DNA of 64,000 nucleotides, from contig NZ_MEDO01000014.1 of assembly GCF_001724815.1 (NCBI RefSeq), positions 558,001 through 622,000 of the forward strand, written 5' to 3'. The translations under genes and the position numbers were made by a program. Shown piece by piece: positions 50,924 to 60,669 of this stretch. Origin of the DNA: Arenimonas sp. SCN 70-307 (GTDB lineage Bacteria; Pseudomonadota; Gammaproteobacteria; Xanthomonadales; Xanthomonadaceae). Positions within the stretch are counted from its first letter, which is position 1. Every line of letters begins with the position of its first letter. Under the pieces are notes generated by a model. The model was given only the letters and a program-made list of their open reading frames with translations. It was not told where the DNA came from and ran no database searches.

Positions 50924-51856
50924 TCAGGGGGCCGCCGGCCCCTGCGGCACGGTGGCGTCGGCCACCACCATGTTCCGGCCCGAGCCCTTGGCCGTGTACA
51001 TGGCGCGGTCGGCGCGGTCCATCAGGGCGTCGTAGCTTTCGTCTTCACCCAGGTATTCGGCGGCGCCGACGCTGACGGTGAGTTCCACGACCTCCTCGCC
51101 CACCACCTGGCAGTGCTTCTGCACGGCCTGGCGGATGCGCTCGCCGACGGCGATGGCGTGGATGCGGCGCGCACCCGGCAGGGCCACCGCGAACTCTTCG
51201 CCGCCGAGGCGACCGAGGATGTCGCCGCCGCGCAGCTCGTGGGCCACGGTGTCGGCCACGGCCTTGAGGCAGTCGTCGCCGACCTGGTGGCCGAGGCTGT
51301 CGTTGATGAGCTTGAACAGGTCGATGTCGAAGAACAGCACCGACATCGGCCGCTGGTCCTGGCGGGTGTCCTCGCCGATGCGCTCGAGCCGGGCGCGCCA
51401 GGCGCCTCGGTTGAGCACGCCGGTGAGCGGGTCGCGCTCGGAGTCGGCCTTCACGCGGCTGGCCTCGGCGCGGGCGTGGTCGCGCTCGAGCAGCAGGCCG
51501 CGCATCCGCCCCGACAGCGTGCGCACCATCACCAGGCCCCAGGCCACCACCGACAGCGCCAGCAGCGCCACCAGCCACGGCCAGCGTCCGGCGCCGAACA
51601 CGCCCAGCACCGCCACCGCCAGCGCGGCCAGGGCCAGGTAGCCCCAGCCCTCGTGCGGCGACAGCCGCTCGCGCATCACGCTCCAGCACATGGCCATGGC
51701 CGCGGCCAGGCCCAGGGCCAGGCCCACCAGCGTCCAGGCGCCGGCCTGCCCGCCGGGCGACGCCGCGGCGGCCACCGCGGGCAGGCCGAGGCCGCCCACC
51801 AGCCAGGGAATGGCCGGGAGCCACAGGGACTTGCGGCGGCGTGGGGAGGCGTCCAT
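50924..51856 (-). CDS. Membrane diguanylate cyclase (GGDEF)
   Basis: Third cyclic-di-GMP synthase of the window, 310 residues. Four hydrophobic segments (about 12-115) precede a short coiled linker and the GGDEF domain: DPLTGVLNRGAW, FFDIDLFKLINDSLGHQ and the active site RLGGEEFAVALPG. The ATG at 51856 leaves a basic N-terminus before the first membrane segment. Encoded 85 nt upstream of the kinase-TonB gene on the same strand; co-transcription is possible. Confidence 0.9.
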   Translation of the reverse strand: MDASPRRRKSLWLPAIPWLVGGLGLPAVAAAASPGGQAGAWTLVGLALGLAAAMAMCWSVMRERLSPHEGWGYLALAALAVAVLGVFGAGRWPWLVALLALSVVAWGLVMVRTLSGRMRGLLLERDHARAEASRVKADSERDPLTGVLNRGAWRARLERIGEDTRQDQRPMSVLFFDIDLFKLINDSLGHQVGDDCLKAVADTVAHELRGGDILGRLGGEEFAVALPGARRIHAIAVGERIRQAVQKHCQVVGEEVVELTVSVGAAEYLGEDESYDALMDRADRAMYTAKGSGRNMVVADATVPQGPAAP

Positions 51857-52021
51857 GGCCCTACTGTCCGGCAGCCGGGGGGCCGGCACAAGTCGAAAAA
51901 GCCTCGGCATGGCGAAGACGGGACCCCGCTCACGCTTTCACCCGACCATGACCTCCGGCCTACCTGCCCGATGACCGCTTGCCCTAGCATCGGTCGTTTA
52001 CGCCTGCCTCCGGAGCCGCCG

Positions 52022-55000
52022 ATGTCGCCTCGCCCGTTCGCCCTTGCCCTCGCCCTCAGCCTCGCCCTCGGCACCACCGCGCAGGCGGCCGAACCCAAGT
52101 GGGACATCACGGCGGCGCACGCCAAGGGCAAGACGGTTCGCTTCAGCACCGACGAGGGCACCTGGCTCGACCTCGACCTCAGCCCCGACGGCCGCACCAT
52201 CGTGTTCTCTATGCTCGGCGACATCTACGCGCTGCCGGTCGAGGGCGGCCAGGCGCGCCGCCTGACCCGCGGCCCCGCCTGGGACATCCAGCCGCGCTTC
52301 TCGCCCGACGGCAAGGAAATCGCCTTCACCTCCGACCGCGGCGGCGGCAACAACCTCTGGCGCATGCGCGCCGACGGCAGCGGCGCCACCGCGGTGACCA
52401 AGGAAGACTTCCGCCTGCTCAACAACCCGGCCTGGACGCCGGACGGCCAGTTCCTCGTCGGCCGCAAGCACTTCACCTCGCAGCGCTCCCTGGGCGCGGG
52501 CGAGCTGTGGCTCTACCACCGCGACGGCGGCGCCGGCCTGCAGCTGACCAAGCGCAAGAACGACCAGCAGGACCTGGGCGAGCCGGCCGTGTCGCCCGAC
52601 GGCCGCTACATCTACTACTCCGAGGACGTGAGCCCGGGCGGCGCGTTCCAGTACAACCGCAACGTGCACGGCGTGATCTACGCCATCAAGCGCCTGGACC
52701 GCGAAACCGGCGAAACCGACACCGTGGCCGCCGGCCCGGGCGGCGCGGTGCGCCCGCAGCCCTCGCCGGACGGCAAGTCGCTGGCCTTCGTCAAGCGCGT
52801 GCGCGACAAGTCGGTGCTGCACGTGCTCGACCTCGCCTCGGGCCAGGTGCGCCCGCTCTGGGACGGCCTCTCGCACGACCAGCAGGAAGCCTGGGCGATC
52901 TTCGGCCCCTACCCCAACTTCGACTGGACGCCCGACGGCCAGGCGCTGGTGGTCTGGGCCCAGGGCAAGCTCTGGCGCGTGGACGCCGCCAGCGGCGCGC
53001 CGGCCAACATCCCTTTCACCGCCGAGGTCGAGCAGAGCGTGCTGCCGGCGCAGCGCTACGCGCAGCAGATCGAGGGCGCCAGCTTCACGCCGAAGATGAT
53101 CCGCGACGCGGCCACCAGCCCCGACGGCAAGACCCTGGTCTTCCACGCGGTCGGCCAGCTGTGGACCAAGGCCCTGCCGAACGGCGAGCCGCGCCGCCTC
53201 ACCCGCGACGATTCGCGCTTCGAATACCAGCCCAGCTTCAGCGCCGACGGCCGCAAGCTGCTCTACACCACCTGGTCGGACGCGCAGATGGGCGCGATCC
53301 ACGAGCTCGACCTGGCCAGCGGCCAGTCGCGCAAGCTCACAAGCGAGCCGGGCTTCTACTACGGCCCGCGCTATTCCAACGACGGCGCGCGCATCGTCTA
53401 TTCGCGCTCGGGCGGCGGCGGCCTCACCGGCAGCCTGTGGAGCGGCGTGCGCGGCGTGTTCGTGATGGCGGCCGCGGGCGGCGCGGCGGTGCAGGTGTCC
53501 AAGAACGGCGCCGACCCGCACTTCTCGGCCGACGGCCAGCGCGTGTACTTCCTCACCGGCGGCGGCCTGGAGAAGAAGCTGATGAGCGTGGGCCTGAACG
53601 GCGAGCAGCCGCGCGAGGTGTTCAACCTCAAGTACGTCGACCACGTGGCGATCAGCCCCGACGGCAAGTCGGTGGCCTTCACCGAGCTGTTCAACGGCTA
53701 CGTGGCGCCGCTGCCGGCCACCGGCGGCAGCATCGAACTCAACAAGGACACCAAGGCCATCCCGGTGACGGCGCTGGGCACCGACATGGGCAGCTACCTG
53801 CACTGGTCGGCCGATTCGAAGTCGCTGCACTGGCTGGTGGGCGACCGCTACCACAGCCGCGCGCTGGGCGCGGCCAAGGCCGACGCCGGCGTGCCGGTGG
53901 GCCTGCGCGTGGACACCGACCGCCCGTCCGACACCTTCGCCCTGGTGGGCGGCCGCGTGGTGACCATGCGCGACGCCGAGGGCTCGCAGGAAGTGATCGA
54001 GGACGGCGTGGTGGTGGTGCGCGGCGAGCGCATCGTGGCCGTGGGCAAGCGCGGCGAAGTGGCCATCCCGGCCGGCGCCCGCGAAGTGGACGTGGCCGGC
54101 AAGACCGTGTTCCCGGGCATCGTCGACGTGCACGCGCACGCTGCGCACTTCGGCCAGGGCGTGGTGCCGCAGAACAACTGGGCCTACGCCGCCAACCTGG
54201 CCTTCGGCATCACCACCATGCACGACCCGTCGGCGACCACCGAGTTCGTGTTCTCGCAGTCGGAGCTGGTCAAGGCCGGCCGCATGGTCGGTCCGCGCGT
54301 GTTCTCCACCGGCACCATCCTTTACGGCGCCGACGGCGACTTCAAGGCGGTGGTGAACTCGATCGACGACGCCCGCTCGCACCTGCGCCGCATGAAGGCC
54401 AACGGCGCCTTCTCGGTGAAGAGCTACAACCAGCCGCGCCGCGACCAGCGCCAGCAGATCAACCAGGCCGCGCACGAGCTGGGCATGCTGGTGGTGGAGG
54501 AAGGCGGCAGCACCTTCCAGCACAACATGACGATGATCGTCGACGGCGTGACCGGCGTGGAGCACAACATCCCGGTGGCGCCGCTCTACCGCGACGTGGT
54601 GGAGCTGTGGCGCCAGACCGAGGTGTCGAACACGCCGACCCTGGTGGTGAACTACGGCGGCCTCAACGCCGAGTACTACTGGTACGCCAAGGACAACCTG
54701 TGGGAGAACGCGCGCCTGAATCGCTTCTTCCCCAAGGGCGCGCTCGACGACCGCACCATCCGCCGCGAGACCGGCCCGGAGTGGGACTACTACCACGTGG
54801 AAGTGGCCAAGGCGGCCAAGGTGCTGCGCGACGCCGGCGTGCCCATCCTGGTCGGCGGCCACGGCCAGATGCAGGGCCAGGCGCCGCACTGGGAGATCTG
54901 GTCGCTGGTGCAGGGCGGCTTCACGCCCTTCGAGGCGCTGCGCGCGGCCACCATCGACGGCGCGAACTACCTGGGCCTGGCCAGGGAGATCGGCTCGATC

Positions 55001-55255
55001 GAGGCCGGCAAGCGCGCCGACCTGGTGGTGGTGGACGGCAACCCGCTGCAGGACATCCGCGCTTCCGACGACACCGCGCTGGTGATGGTCAACGGCCGCC
55101 TGTTCAAGGCCGACGACATGAGCGAGATCGGCGGCCTGCAGCGCCCGGCCCCGACCTTCTTCTGGCAGCGCGACGGCGTGGCCGTGCCCACCGGCGTCGA
55201 ATACGGTCCGACGGCGCCCTGCCACTGCCCGAAGTCGGCCCCGCACCGCCACTGA
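52022..55255 (+). CDS. Exported TolB/PD40-propeller amidohydrolase fusion
   Basis: Large periplasmic enzyme of 1077 residues. A signal peptide (cut near AQAAE) is followed by a WD40-like/PD40 beta-propeller (about 40-630) with many SPDGxxIxF repeats, and an amidohydrolase domain (about 640-1050): FPGIVDVHAHAAHFG holds HxH, and LGLAREIGSIEAGKRADLVVVDGNPL closes it. The His-rich Cys-containing end (CHCPKSAPHRH) is odd. Such fusions resemble the tricorn-like/prolidase-type proteins of Xanthomonads and Bacteroidetes; peptide hydrolysis is inferred. Confidence 0.92.
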   Translation: MSPRPFALALALSLALGTTAQAAEPKWDITAAHAKGKTVRFSTDEGTWLDLDLSPDGRTIVFSMLGDIYALPVEGGQARRLTRGPAWDIQPRFSPDGKEIAFTSDRGGGNNLWRMRADGSGATAVTKEDFRLLNNPAWTPDGQFLVGRKHFTSQRSLGAGELWLYHRDGGAGLQLTKRKNDQQDLGEPAVSPDGRYIYYSEDVSPGGAFQYNRNVHGVIYAIKRLDRETGETDTVAAGPGGAVRPQPSPDGKSLAFVKRVRDKSVLHVLDLASGQVRPLWDGLSHDQQEAWAIFGPYPNFDWTPDGQALVVWAQGKLWRVDAASGAPANIPFTAEVEQSVLPAQRYAQQIEGASFTPKMIRDAATSPDGKTLVFHAVGQLWTKALPNGEPRRLTRDDSRFEYQPSFSADGRKLLYTTWSDAQMGAIHELDLASGQSRKLTSEPGFYYGPRYSNDGARIVYSRSGGGGLTGSLWSGVRGVFVMAAAGGAAVQVSKNGADPHFSADGQRVYFLTGGGLEKKLMSVGLNGEQPREVFNLKYVDHVAISPDGKSVAFTELFNGYVAPLPATGGSIELNKDTKAIPVTALGTDMGSYLHWSADSKSLHWLVGDRYHSRALGAAKADAGVPVGLRVDTDRPSDTFALVGGRVVTMRDAEGSQEVIEDGVVVVRGERIVAVGKRGEVAIPAGAREVDVAGKTVFPGIVDVHAHAAHFGQGVVPQNNWAYAANLAFGITTMHDPSATTEFVFSQSELVKAGRMVGPRVFSTGTILYGADGDFKAVVNSIDDARSHLRRMKANGAFSVKSYNQPRRDQRQQINQAAHELGMLVVEEGGSTFQHNMTMIVDGVTGVEHNIPVAPLYRDVVELWRQTEVSNTPTLVVNYGGLNAEYYWYAKDNLWENARLNRFFPKGALDDRTIRRETGPEWDYYHVEVAKAAKVLRDAGVPILVGGHGQMQGQAPHWEIWSLVQGGFTPFEALRAATIDGANYLGLAREIGSIEAGKRADLVVVDGNPLQDIRASDDTALVMVNGRLFKADDMSEIGGLQRPAPTFFWQRDGVAVPTGVEYGPTAPCHCPKSAPHRH

Positions 55256-55260
55256 GCAGC

Positions 55261-55315
55261 AAAGGGGGCCAGGGGGCCTTGGCGTCCGGAACGCCAAGGG
55301 TCCCTGGCCCCGTTT
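55261..55315. repeat. GGGG-type palindromic repeat, copy 5 (divergent subtype)
   Basis: Arms 55261-55285 and 55291-55315 with three mismatches; core GGGGCCAGGG-CCTTGGCGT. Followed by TTCTTTT on the plus strand. It lies between convergent genes and is a good bidirectional terminator candidate. Confidence 0.8.
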
Positions 55316-55327
55316 CTTTTCGGGGCC

Positions 55328-55867
55328 TCAGCGTTGGCGGGCGCGCGAAAAGAGTTCGGCCGAGCCCAGCCAGGCCGCGCACATCACGGCGGTGAACACC
55401 CAGACGTGGCCGTGGCCGGCGAGCGCCAGCCAGATCGCCAGCGCCAGCTGGGCGGCCGCCACCAGGCGCATCGCCCACGCCAGGCCCTTCGGCCGGAAGC
55501 GCACCGCGGCGGCGGCCACCAGCGCCAGCAGGGGCACGGCGAAGAACCAGTCGTTGACCGGGTTGTTCTCGCTTCCGAGGATGCCCACGGCCAGGTTCGC
55601 CCAGACCGTAAGGAAACCGGCGCCGACGGCCAGGCCGGCGGCCACCATGTAGGCGTTGTCGCGCGCCAGCCAGGCGGCCAGCTCGTAGAGGCTGCAGGCG
55701 ATGAGCAGCATGGCGCCGAACACGGCGAAATCCGCGCCGGTCCACTGCACCTCGTCGGTGAACTGCATCGCCACCAGCGGCGTGAGCAGCAGCGCCAGCG
55801 CCCCGCCCCAGACCGCCCGGCGCATCCAGCCGCCGCGCAGCGAGCTTCCTTCGATCAACGTGCCCAT
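55328..55867 (-). CDS. Membrane protein of unknown function (six segments)
   Basis: Integral membrane protein of 179 residues with about six hydrophobic segments, the first at AVWGGALALLLTPLVAMQF. No family recognised and no charged catalytic motif inside the membrane. The ATG at 55867 is preferred; upstream codons are polar and lack an RBS, while GGAAGTGGG precedes 55867. It ends near a palindromic repeat and precedes no other gene. Confidence 0.75.
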   Translation of the reverse strand: MGTLIEGSSLRGGWMRRAVWGGALALLLTPLVAMQFTDEVQWTGADFAVFGAMLLIACSLYELAAWLARDNAYMVAAGLAVGAGFLTVWANLAVGILGSENNPVNDWFFAVPLLALVAAAAVRFRPKGLAWAMRLVAAAQLALAIWLALAGHGHVWVFTAVMCAAWLGSAELFSRARQR

Positions 55868-55970
55868 ACCCACTTCCTCCGTCAGGACCTGGCGCCCGAT
55901 GCTGGACCCGGCTTGTGGCATTTTCCGGGCAGGGCCGGGGCAATCCGCCGGCACCCGGGCCAGCCGCTGG

Positions 55971-57308
55971 CTACTTCACCCGCTTGCCGTGCTTGACCAC
56001 GATGTCCACGCGCTGCAGCAGGGCCACCTGCCTGAGCGCGTCGCCCTGCACGGCCACGATGTCGGCGTACTTGCCTTCGGTGACCGTGCCGTACTCGGCG
56101 TCCACGCCCATGGCCACCGCGGGCCAGTAGGTCGCCGCGCGAATGGCGTCCACGGGCGGCACGCCGAACTGGTTCACCCACACGTCCAGCTCGTTCCAGG
56201 TGCTCTGGCTGTGGAACTTCATCGGGATGCCCGAGTCGGTGCCCACCAGCAGCACCACGCCGGCCTGCCGCAGCTGCTCGAACTTGCGGCGCAGGGTCGG
56301 CGTGCGCTGCGGGGTCTGCTGGAAGTAGCTGATGCGCTCGGGGTGCTCGAGCGAGCGGCGGATGTCGGCGACGATGTCGGCCGGCAGGCCGCGGTGCCAG
56401 GAATCGGAATCGATGAACTCGTGGTTGCGCACCGTGTACGGGAAGTTGTAGAGCCCCTCGATGGTGGGCGTCCAGAACAGCGGGCCCGCGGCCATGTTGG
56501 CGGTGCGTTCGGCCAGCGCGTCCATCACGTCCTTGGGGAACTCGGGCGCCGCGGCGAAACCGGTGTGCTCGAAGCCATCGACGCCGTGGCGCAGGCCGCG
56601 CCGCACTTCCTCGGGGCGGTGCGCGTGGGCGATCACCGGCAGGTCGTGCTTGTGCGCCTCGTCGACGATGGCGGCCACCTCGGCTTCGCTCATCTGGTCC
56701 TGGTCGATCAGCTTGATCACGTCGACGCCGGCCTCGGCCAGCCGGCGCACCTTGGCGCGGGCATCGGCGGGCGAGTCCACGCCCCAGCGGAAGGCCTCGG
56801 TGCCCGGGTAGGGCTTCTTCTGGATGAAGGGCCCGGACATGTACATCGTGGGCCCCGGGATCTTGCCGGCGTTTATCGCGTCGCGCACCGAGATCGAGTC
56901 CTCCAGCGGCGCACCGAGGTCGCGGGCGCTGGTGATGCCCGCCATCAGCAGCTGCTCGGCCGAGGCCGGCATGATCACGTCGCGCAGCTTGGGCAGGTAG
57001 GTCTTGTCCCAGTAGGCGTAGTCGGCGTGGCCGTTGATCATCAGGTGCACGTGCATGTCCCAGAGCCCGGGCAGCACCGTCATGCCCTCGGTCGAGACCA
57101 CCTCGGCGTCGGCAGGCACCGGCAGCGTGTCGACGGTGCCGACCGCGACGATGCGCTCGCCGTCGACCAGGATGACGCTGTTGCGGATCGGCTCGCGCAG
57201 GGTGCCGTCCACCAGCGTGCCGCCCACGAGGGCGAGCTTGGCCGCCATCGCGGCGGGGGACAGGGCCAGCAGCAGCGCGGTGGCCAGGCAGGCGGTCTTG
57301 GGCGTCAT
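55971..57308 (-). CDS. Exported amidohydrolase
   Basis: Metal-dependent hydrolase of 445 residues. A signal peptide (cut near AMAAK) is followed by the beta-sandwich start LALVGGTLVDGT and the metal site LPGLWDMHVHLMING. Other ligands: the likely carbamylated Lys in DVIKLIDQDQ, His in PVIAHAHRPEE, a later His in GFEHTGF and the Asp in VGTDSGIPMKFH. This resembles Xaa-Pro dipeptidase/imidazolonepropionase relatives. Fourth protein of this superfamily within 12 kb. Confidence 0.92.
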   Translation of the reverse strand: MTPKTACLATALLLALSPAAMAAKLALVGGTLVDGTLREPIRNSVILVDGERIVAVGTVDTLPVPADAEVVSTEGMTVLPGLWDMHVHLMINGHADYAYWDKTYLPKLRDVIMPASAEQLLMAGITSARDLGAPLEDSISVRDAINAGKIPGPTMYMSGPFIQKKPYPGTEAFRWGVDSPADARAKVRRLAEAGVDVIKLIDQDQMSEAEVAAIVDEAHKHDLPVIAHAHRPEEVRRGLRHGVDGFEHTGFAAAPEFPKDVMDALAERTANMAAGPLFWTPTIEGLYNFPYTVRNHEFIDSDSWHRGLPADIVADIRRSLEHPERISYFQQTPQRTPTLRRKFEQLRQAGVVLLVGTDSGIPMKFHSQSTWNELDVWVNQFGVPPVDAIRAATYWPAVAMGVDAEYGTVTEGKYADIVAVQGDALRQVALLQRVDIVVKHGKRVK

Positions 57309-57414
57309 CAGGGGCAGCCTCGGTGGATGTGGGTCGATGGTAGCGCGGCCGGCGCTGGGCAAACCGGCGCCGCAAACGATAATGTTCCCTGACCCCAAGG
57401 TTGGAGGGCGGGCG

Positions 57415-57759
57415 ATGGCCGTGAGGTATTTGCTGCGGTTGCCGGAGCCGGAGAAGGCGCGCGGCAGCGAGCCGGCGCTGGCGTTCCGGTCGGAGGGCGC
57501 CGAGGGCTTCGCCGAGGAGCTGCAGGCGGCGCTGCGCGGGCGCGGGCTGTTCGAGCGCTGGCGGGCGATGCAGGACGAGCCCGACGAAGTCGAGGAGAGC
57601 CTGGGCGTGGTCGACCCGGACGCGGTGGTGACCGGGCGACAGGAAGACCTGCACATCGCGCTCGAGGCCACCACCTCCCTGCCCGGCGCGGTGTTCAAGC
57701 ACCGGCTGCGGCTACTGGCGGGGGCGAACTGGGAGCTGGCGGACGTGCGCTCGGCCTAG
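57415..57759 (+). CDS. Small hypothetical cytoplasmic protein
   Basis: Protein of 114 residues with no signal peptide or known domain. It starts with a beta-like MAVRYLLRLPEPE and contains an acidic centre (DEPDEVEESLGVVDPDA). ATG 57415 follows a GGAGGGCGGGCG RBS. It is divergent from the amidohydrolase and converges on ppc over two palindromic repeats. Codon use is like that of neighbours, so I consider it real. Confidence 0.65.
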   Translation: MAVRYLLRLPEPEKARGSEPALAFRSEGAEGFAEELQAALRGRGLFERWRAMQDEPDEVEESLGVVDPDAVVTGRQEDLHIALEATTSLPGAVFKHRLRLLAGANWELADVRSA

Positions 57760-57765
57760 CCGGAT

Positions 57766-57808
57766 GGGGACAGGTGCAATTTTCCAAAGGAAAATTGCAC
57801 CTGTCCCC
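57766..57808. repeat. GGGGAC-type palindromic repeat, copy 6
   Basis: Perfect 20-bp arms GGGGACAGGTGCAATTTTCC (57766-57785) and its reverse complement (57789-57808), AAA loop. One arm also occurs alone at 42953-42965. Confidence 0.92.
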
Positions 57809-57815
57809 GATGCCT

Positions 57816-57858
57816 GGGGTCGGAGGTAATTTCGCTTCGCGAAATTACCTCCGACCCC
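57816..57858. repeat. GGGGTC-type palindromic repeat, copy 7
   Basis: Perfect 20-bp arms GGGGTCGGAGGTAATTTCGC (57816-57835) and reverse complement (57839-57858), TTC loop. Only 7 nt after copy 6; together they fill the space between two convergent genes. Confidence 0.92.
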
Positions 57859-57864
57859 TTGCCT

Positions 57865-60594
57865 TCAGCCGGTGTTCTGCACGCCCGCGGCGATGCCGTT
57901 CACCGTCGTCACCAGCGCATGGAACAGCGGATCGTCCTCGGGCCGGCCCGCCGCGCGCCAGCGCGCCAGCAGGTCCACCTGCAGAAGGCTGATCGGGTCC
58001 ACGTACGGGTTGCGCAGCCGGATGGATTCGCGCAGCCGGTAGTCGCCGTCGAGCAGGCGCTCGCGGCCCTTGAGCGCGAGGATGGTGTCGCGGGTGAGCG
58101 CGAACTCGGCGGCGATGCGCGGGAAGTAGCGCGCATGCGCGGGCTCGCCGGCCAGCTGCGAATAGCGCTCGAAGATATCGAGGTCGGACTTGGCCAGCAC
58201 CATCTCCACGTCGTCCACGAGCGTGGCGAAAAAGGGCCAGTCGCGCGCCATCTCGGCCACCGCCTCGCGGCCGAACTCGTCGACGATGCGGGCCAGGCCG
58301 GTGCCCACGCCCAGCCAGGCGGTCAGGCCGCAGCGGTTCTGCGACCAGGCGAACACCCACGGGATGGCGCGCAGCGAGGACACCCCGCCGGCATTGCCGC
58401 GTTTGCTCGGCCGCGAGCCGATGCGCAGGCGCTCGATCACGTCGATCGGCGTGGCTTCGCGGAAATACGGCACGAAGCCGTCGTCCTCGTACACCAGGCC
58501 GCGATAGTGCGCGCGCGCGGACACCGCGGCCGCGGCCGCCATCTGGCGCCACGACGCCTCGCGCGGCTCGGGCGAACGTGGCCGCAGCGTGGCGCGCAGC
58601 ACGGCGCCGGTGGCCTGCTCGAGGTTGCGCAGCGCCAGCGCGCGGATGCCGTACTTGCGGTGGATCACCTCGCCCTGCTCGGTCAGGCGCAGGAAACCAT
58701 CGACCGAACCGCGCGGCGCGGCGATGACGGCGCGGCCGGTCTTGCCGCCGCCGCGCGAGAGCGAACCGCCGCGGCCGTGGAAGAAGGCGATGCGCACGCC
58801 CGCCTCGGCGGCCAGCGCGGTCAGCGCCACCTGGGTCTGCTGCAGGGCCCAGCGCGAGGCGACCAGGCCGCCGTCCTTGGCGCTGTCCGAATAGCCCAGC
58901 ATCACCACCTGGCGGTCGCCGCGCTCGCGCAGGTGCTCGCGGTACACCGGGTCGGCGAACAGCGAGCGCAGGGTGGCGGCGGCGTTGTCGAGGTCGTCTA
59001 CGGTTTCGAACAGCGGCGCCACGTCCAGCGGCACCGCGCCATTGCCGTCGACGCAGCCGCCCAGCCGCGCCAGCGCCAGCACGGCGAGTGCATCGGCGGC
59101 GCTGCGGCTCATCGAGATGATGTAGGGCCCGATCGCGCGGGCGCCGTAGCGCGGCAGCGCGGCGGCGACGGTGCGGAAGACCTCCAGCACCGCGACCGCG
59201 TCGGCGGCGCCGGGCGCTTTCGCCGGGTCGGTGCCGGTGATCAGCTCGCGCAGGCGGTGCGCGCGCTCGGTCCAGGGGCGCGCGCCGAATCCCGGATCCG
59301 CCAGCAGGGCCGACAGCGCGGCATCGTGCTGCGAACTTTCCTGGCGCAGGTCGAGCGTGGCCAGGTGGAAGCCGAAGGCCTGCACGCGCCGCAGCAGGCG
59401 GCGCACCGCGAAGCCGCCGGCGTGTTCGCCGCGGTTCGCCGACAGGCTGCCTTCGACCAGGCGCAGGTCGGCCAGCAGCTCGTCGGGGCCGGCATAAGCC
59501 TGCGCGCCATCCTGCTCGGTCGCGGAGATGCGCGCCGCCACCAGGCTCAGGAACCGGCGGTAGGGCATGTCGGCGTGGCGGGCCTTGAGCGCGTCGGCGG
59601 CCGCCGGGAAGCGCTGCGCGTAGTCGTCGGCGCGTCGCAGCAGCGCGGGCGAAATGCCGACCCGGCCATCGGTCTGGCTCAGCAGGTCGGCCAGCTTCTC
59701 CAGCTCGCGCCGGTAGCGGCCGAGCACGATGGCGCGCTGGCCGGCGAGCGTGGCGGCGATGGTGTGCGCGCCCACGTTCGGGTTGCCGTCCATGTCGCCG
59801 CCCACCCAGGAGCCGAAGCCCAGCAGCGGCGGCAGTTCGTCGGGCGCGCTGCCGTAGACGCTGGCCAGGGCGTCGAGGAACACCTCGTGGAACACCGGCA
59901 GCACGCGGTAGAGCACGTCGGAGAGGTAGAAGGCCACGTGCTCGAACTCATCGGCGACGGTGGGCTTCTCGGGGGGCGTTTCGTCGGTCTGCCAGGCGGC
60001 GCTGAGCGCCAGGCGCATGCGCTCGAGGTCGGCGCGGCGCTCCTGCGGGGTCAGGCCGCGGTCGATGTCCTCGACCAGGCAACGCACCACCTCGCTCTCC
60101 TTCTCGAGCAGCGCGCGCCGCACGGCCTCGGTGGGATGCGCGGTGAACACCGGCTCGATGCGCAGGCGCGGCAGCAGCGCGGCCACGTCGGCGGCCGGCA
60201 CGCCCTCGTCGCGCAGCTTGCGCAGGCTGTCCTCGAGGCCACCCGGCTGCGGGCCTTCGCCCAGGCGCTGGTAGTCGCGCCGGCGGCGGATGCGGTGCAC
60301 GCGCTCGGCCAGGTTCACGGCCTGGAAATAGCTGTGGAAGGCGCGCACCAGCAGCTCGGCGCGGTCCAGCGGCAGGCCGCGCAGGCGGTCGGCCACGTCC
60401 TTCATCGGCGCCCCGGCCTCGCGACGGCGGATCGAAGCCACGCGCAACGCCTCGACCTCGGCCAGGAAAGCCGGCGAGACCTGCTCGGCGAGGATCTCGC
60501 CCACCAGCGTGCCAAGCCGTCGCACATCGTCGCGCAGCAGCAGGTCGGTGGGCGGCAGGTCGGCTTCGCGCAGGGGTTCGGTGGCTTCGCTCAT
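57865..60594 (-). CDS. ppc: Phosphoenolpyruvate carboxylase
   Basis: Anaplerotic enzyme making oxaloacetate from PEP and bicarbonate. The 909 residues are a little longer than E. coli Ppc. Diagnostic motifs: VFTAHPTEAVRR (catalytic His), GSWVGGDMDGNP, MLGYSDSAKDGG, FFHGRGGSLSRGGGK, WVFAWSQNR and the C-terminal AAGVQNTG. Single gene, convergent with a small hypothetical gene. Confidence 0.97.
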   Translation of the reverse strand: MSEATEPLREADLPPTDLLLRDDVRRLGTLVGEILAEQVSPAFLAEVEALRVASIRRREAGAPMKDVADRLRGLPLDRAELLVRAFHSYFQAVNLAERVHRIRRRRDYQRLGEGPQPGGLEDSLRKLRDEGVPAADVAALLPRLRIEPVFTAHPTEAVRRALLEKESEVVRCLVEDIDRGLTPQERRADLERMRLALSAAWQTDETPPEKPTVADEFEHVAFYLSDVLYRVLPVFHEVFLDALASVYGSAPDELPPLLGFGSWVGGDMDGNPNVGAHTIAATLAGQRAIVLGRYRRELEKLADLLSQTDGRVGISPALLRRADDYAQRFPAAADALKARHADMPYRRFLSLVAARISATEQDGAQAYAGPDELLADLRLVEGSLSANRGEHAGGFAVRRLLRRVQAFGFHLATLDLRQESSQHDAALSALLADPGFGARPWTERAHRLRELITGTDPAKAPGAADAVAVLEVFRTVAAALPRYGARAIGPYIISMSRSAADALAVLALARLGGCVDGNGAVPLDVAPLFETVDDLDNAAATLRSLFADPVYREHLRERGDRQVVMLGYSDSAKDGGLVASRWALQQTQVALTALAAEAGVRIAFFHGRGGSLSRGGGKTGRAVIAAPRGSVDGFLRLTEQGEVIHRKYGIRALALRNLEQATGAVLRATLRPRSPEPREASWRQMAAAAAVSARAHYRGLVYEDDGFVPYFREATPIDVIERLRIGSRPSKRGNAGGVSSLRAIPWVFAWSQNRCGLTAWLGVGTGLARIVDEFGREAVAEMARDWPFFATLVDDVEMVLAKSDLDIFERYSQLAGEPAHARYFPRIAAEFALTRDTILALKGRERLLDGDYRLRESIRLRNPYVDPISLLQVDLLARWRAAGRPEDDPLFHALVTTVNGIAAGVQNTG

Positions 60595-60615
60595 GCCCCA
60601 AGCCTAAAGACAAAA

Positions 60616-60661
60616 CGGGGTCGGAGGTAATTTCCCTTCCGGGAAATTACCTCCGACCCCG
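60616..60661. repeat. GGGGTC-type palindromic repeat, copy 8
   Basis: Perfect 21-bp arms (60616-60636, 60641-60661), TTCC loop, sharing GGGGTCGGAGGTAATTTC with copy 7. It lies just after the YecA-like gene and before ppc, both on the minus strand, where it could terminate the former. Confidence 0.92.
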
Positions 60662-60669
60662 GGCCTGGC

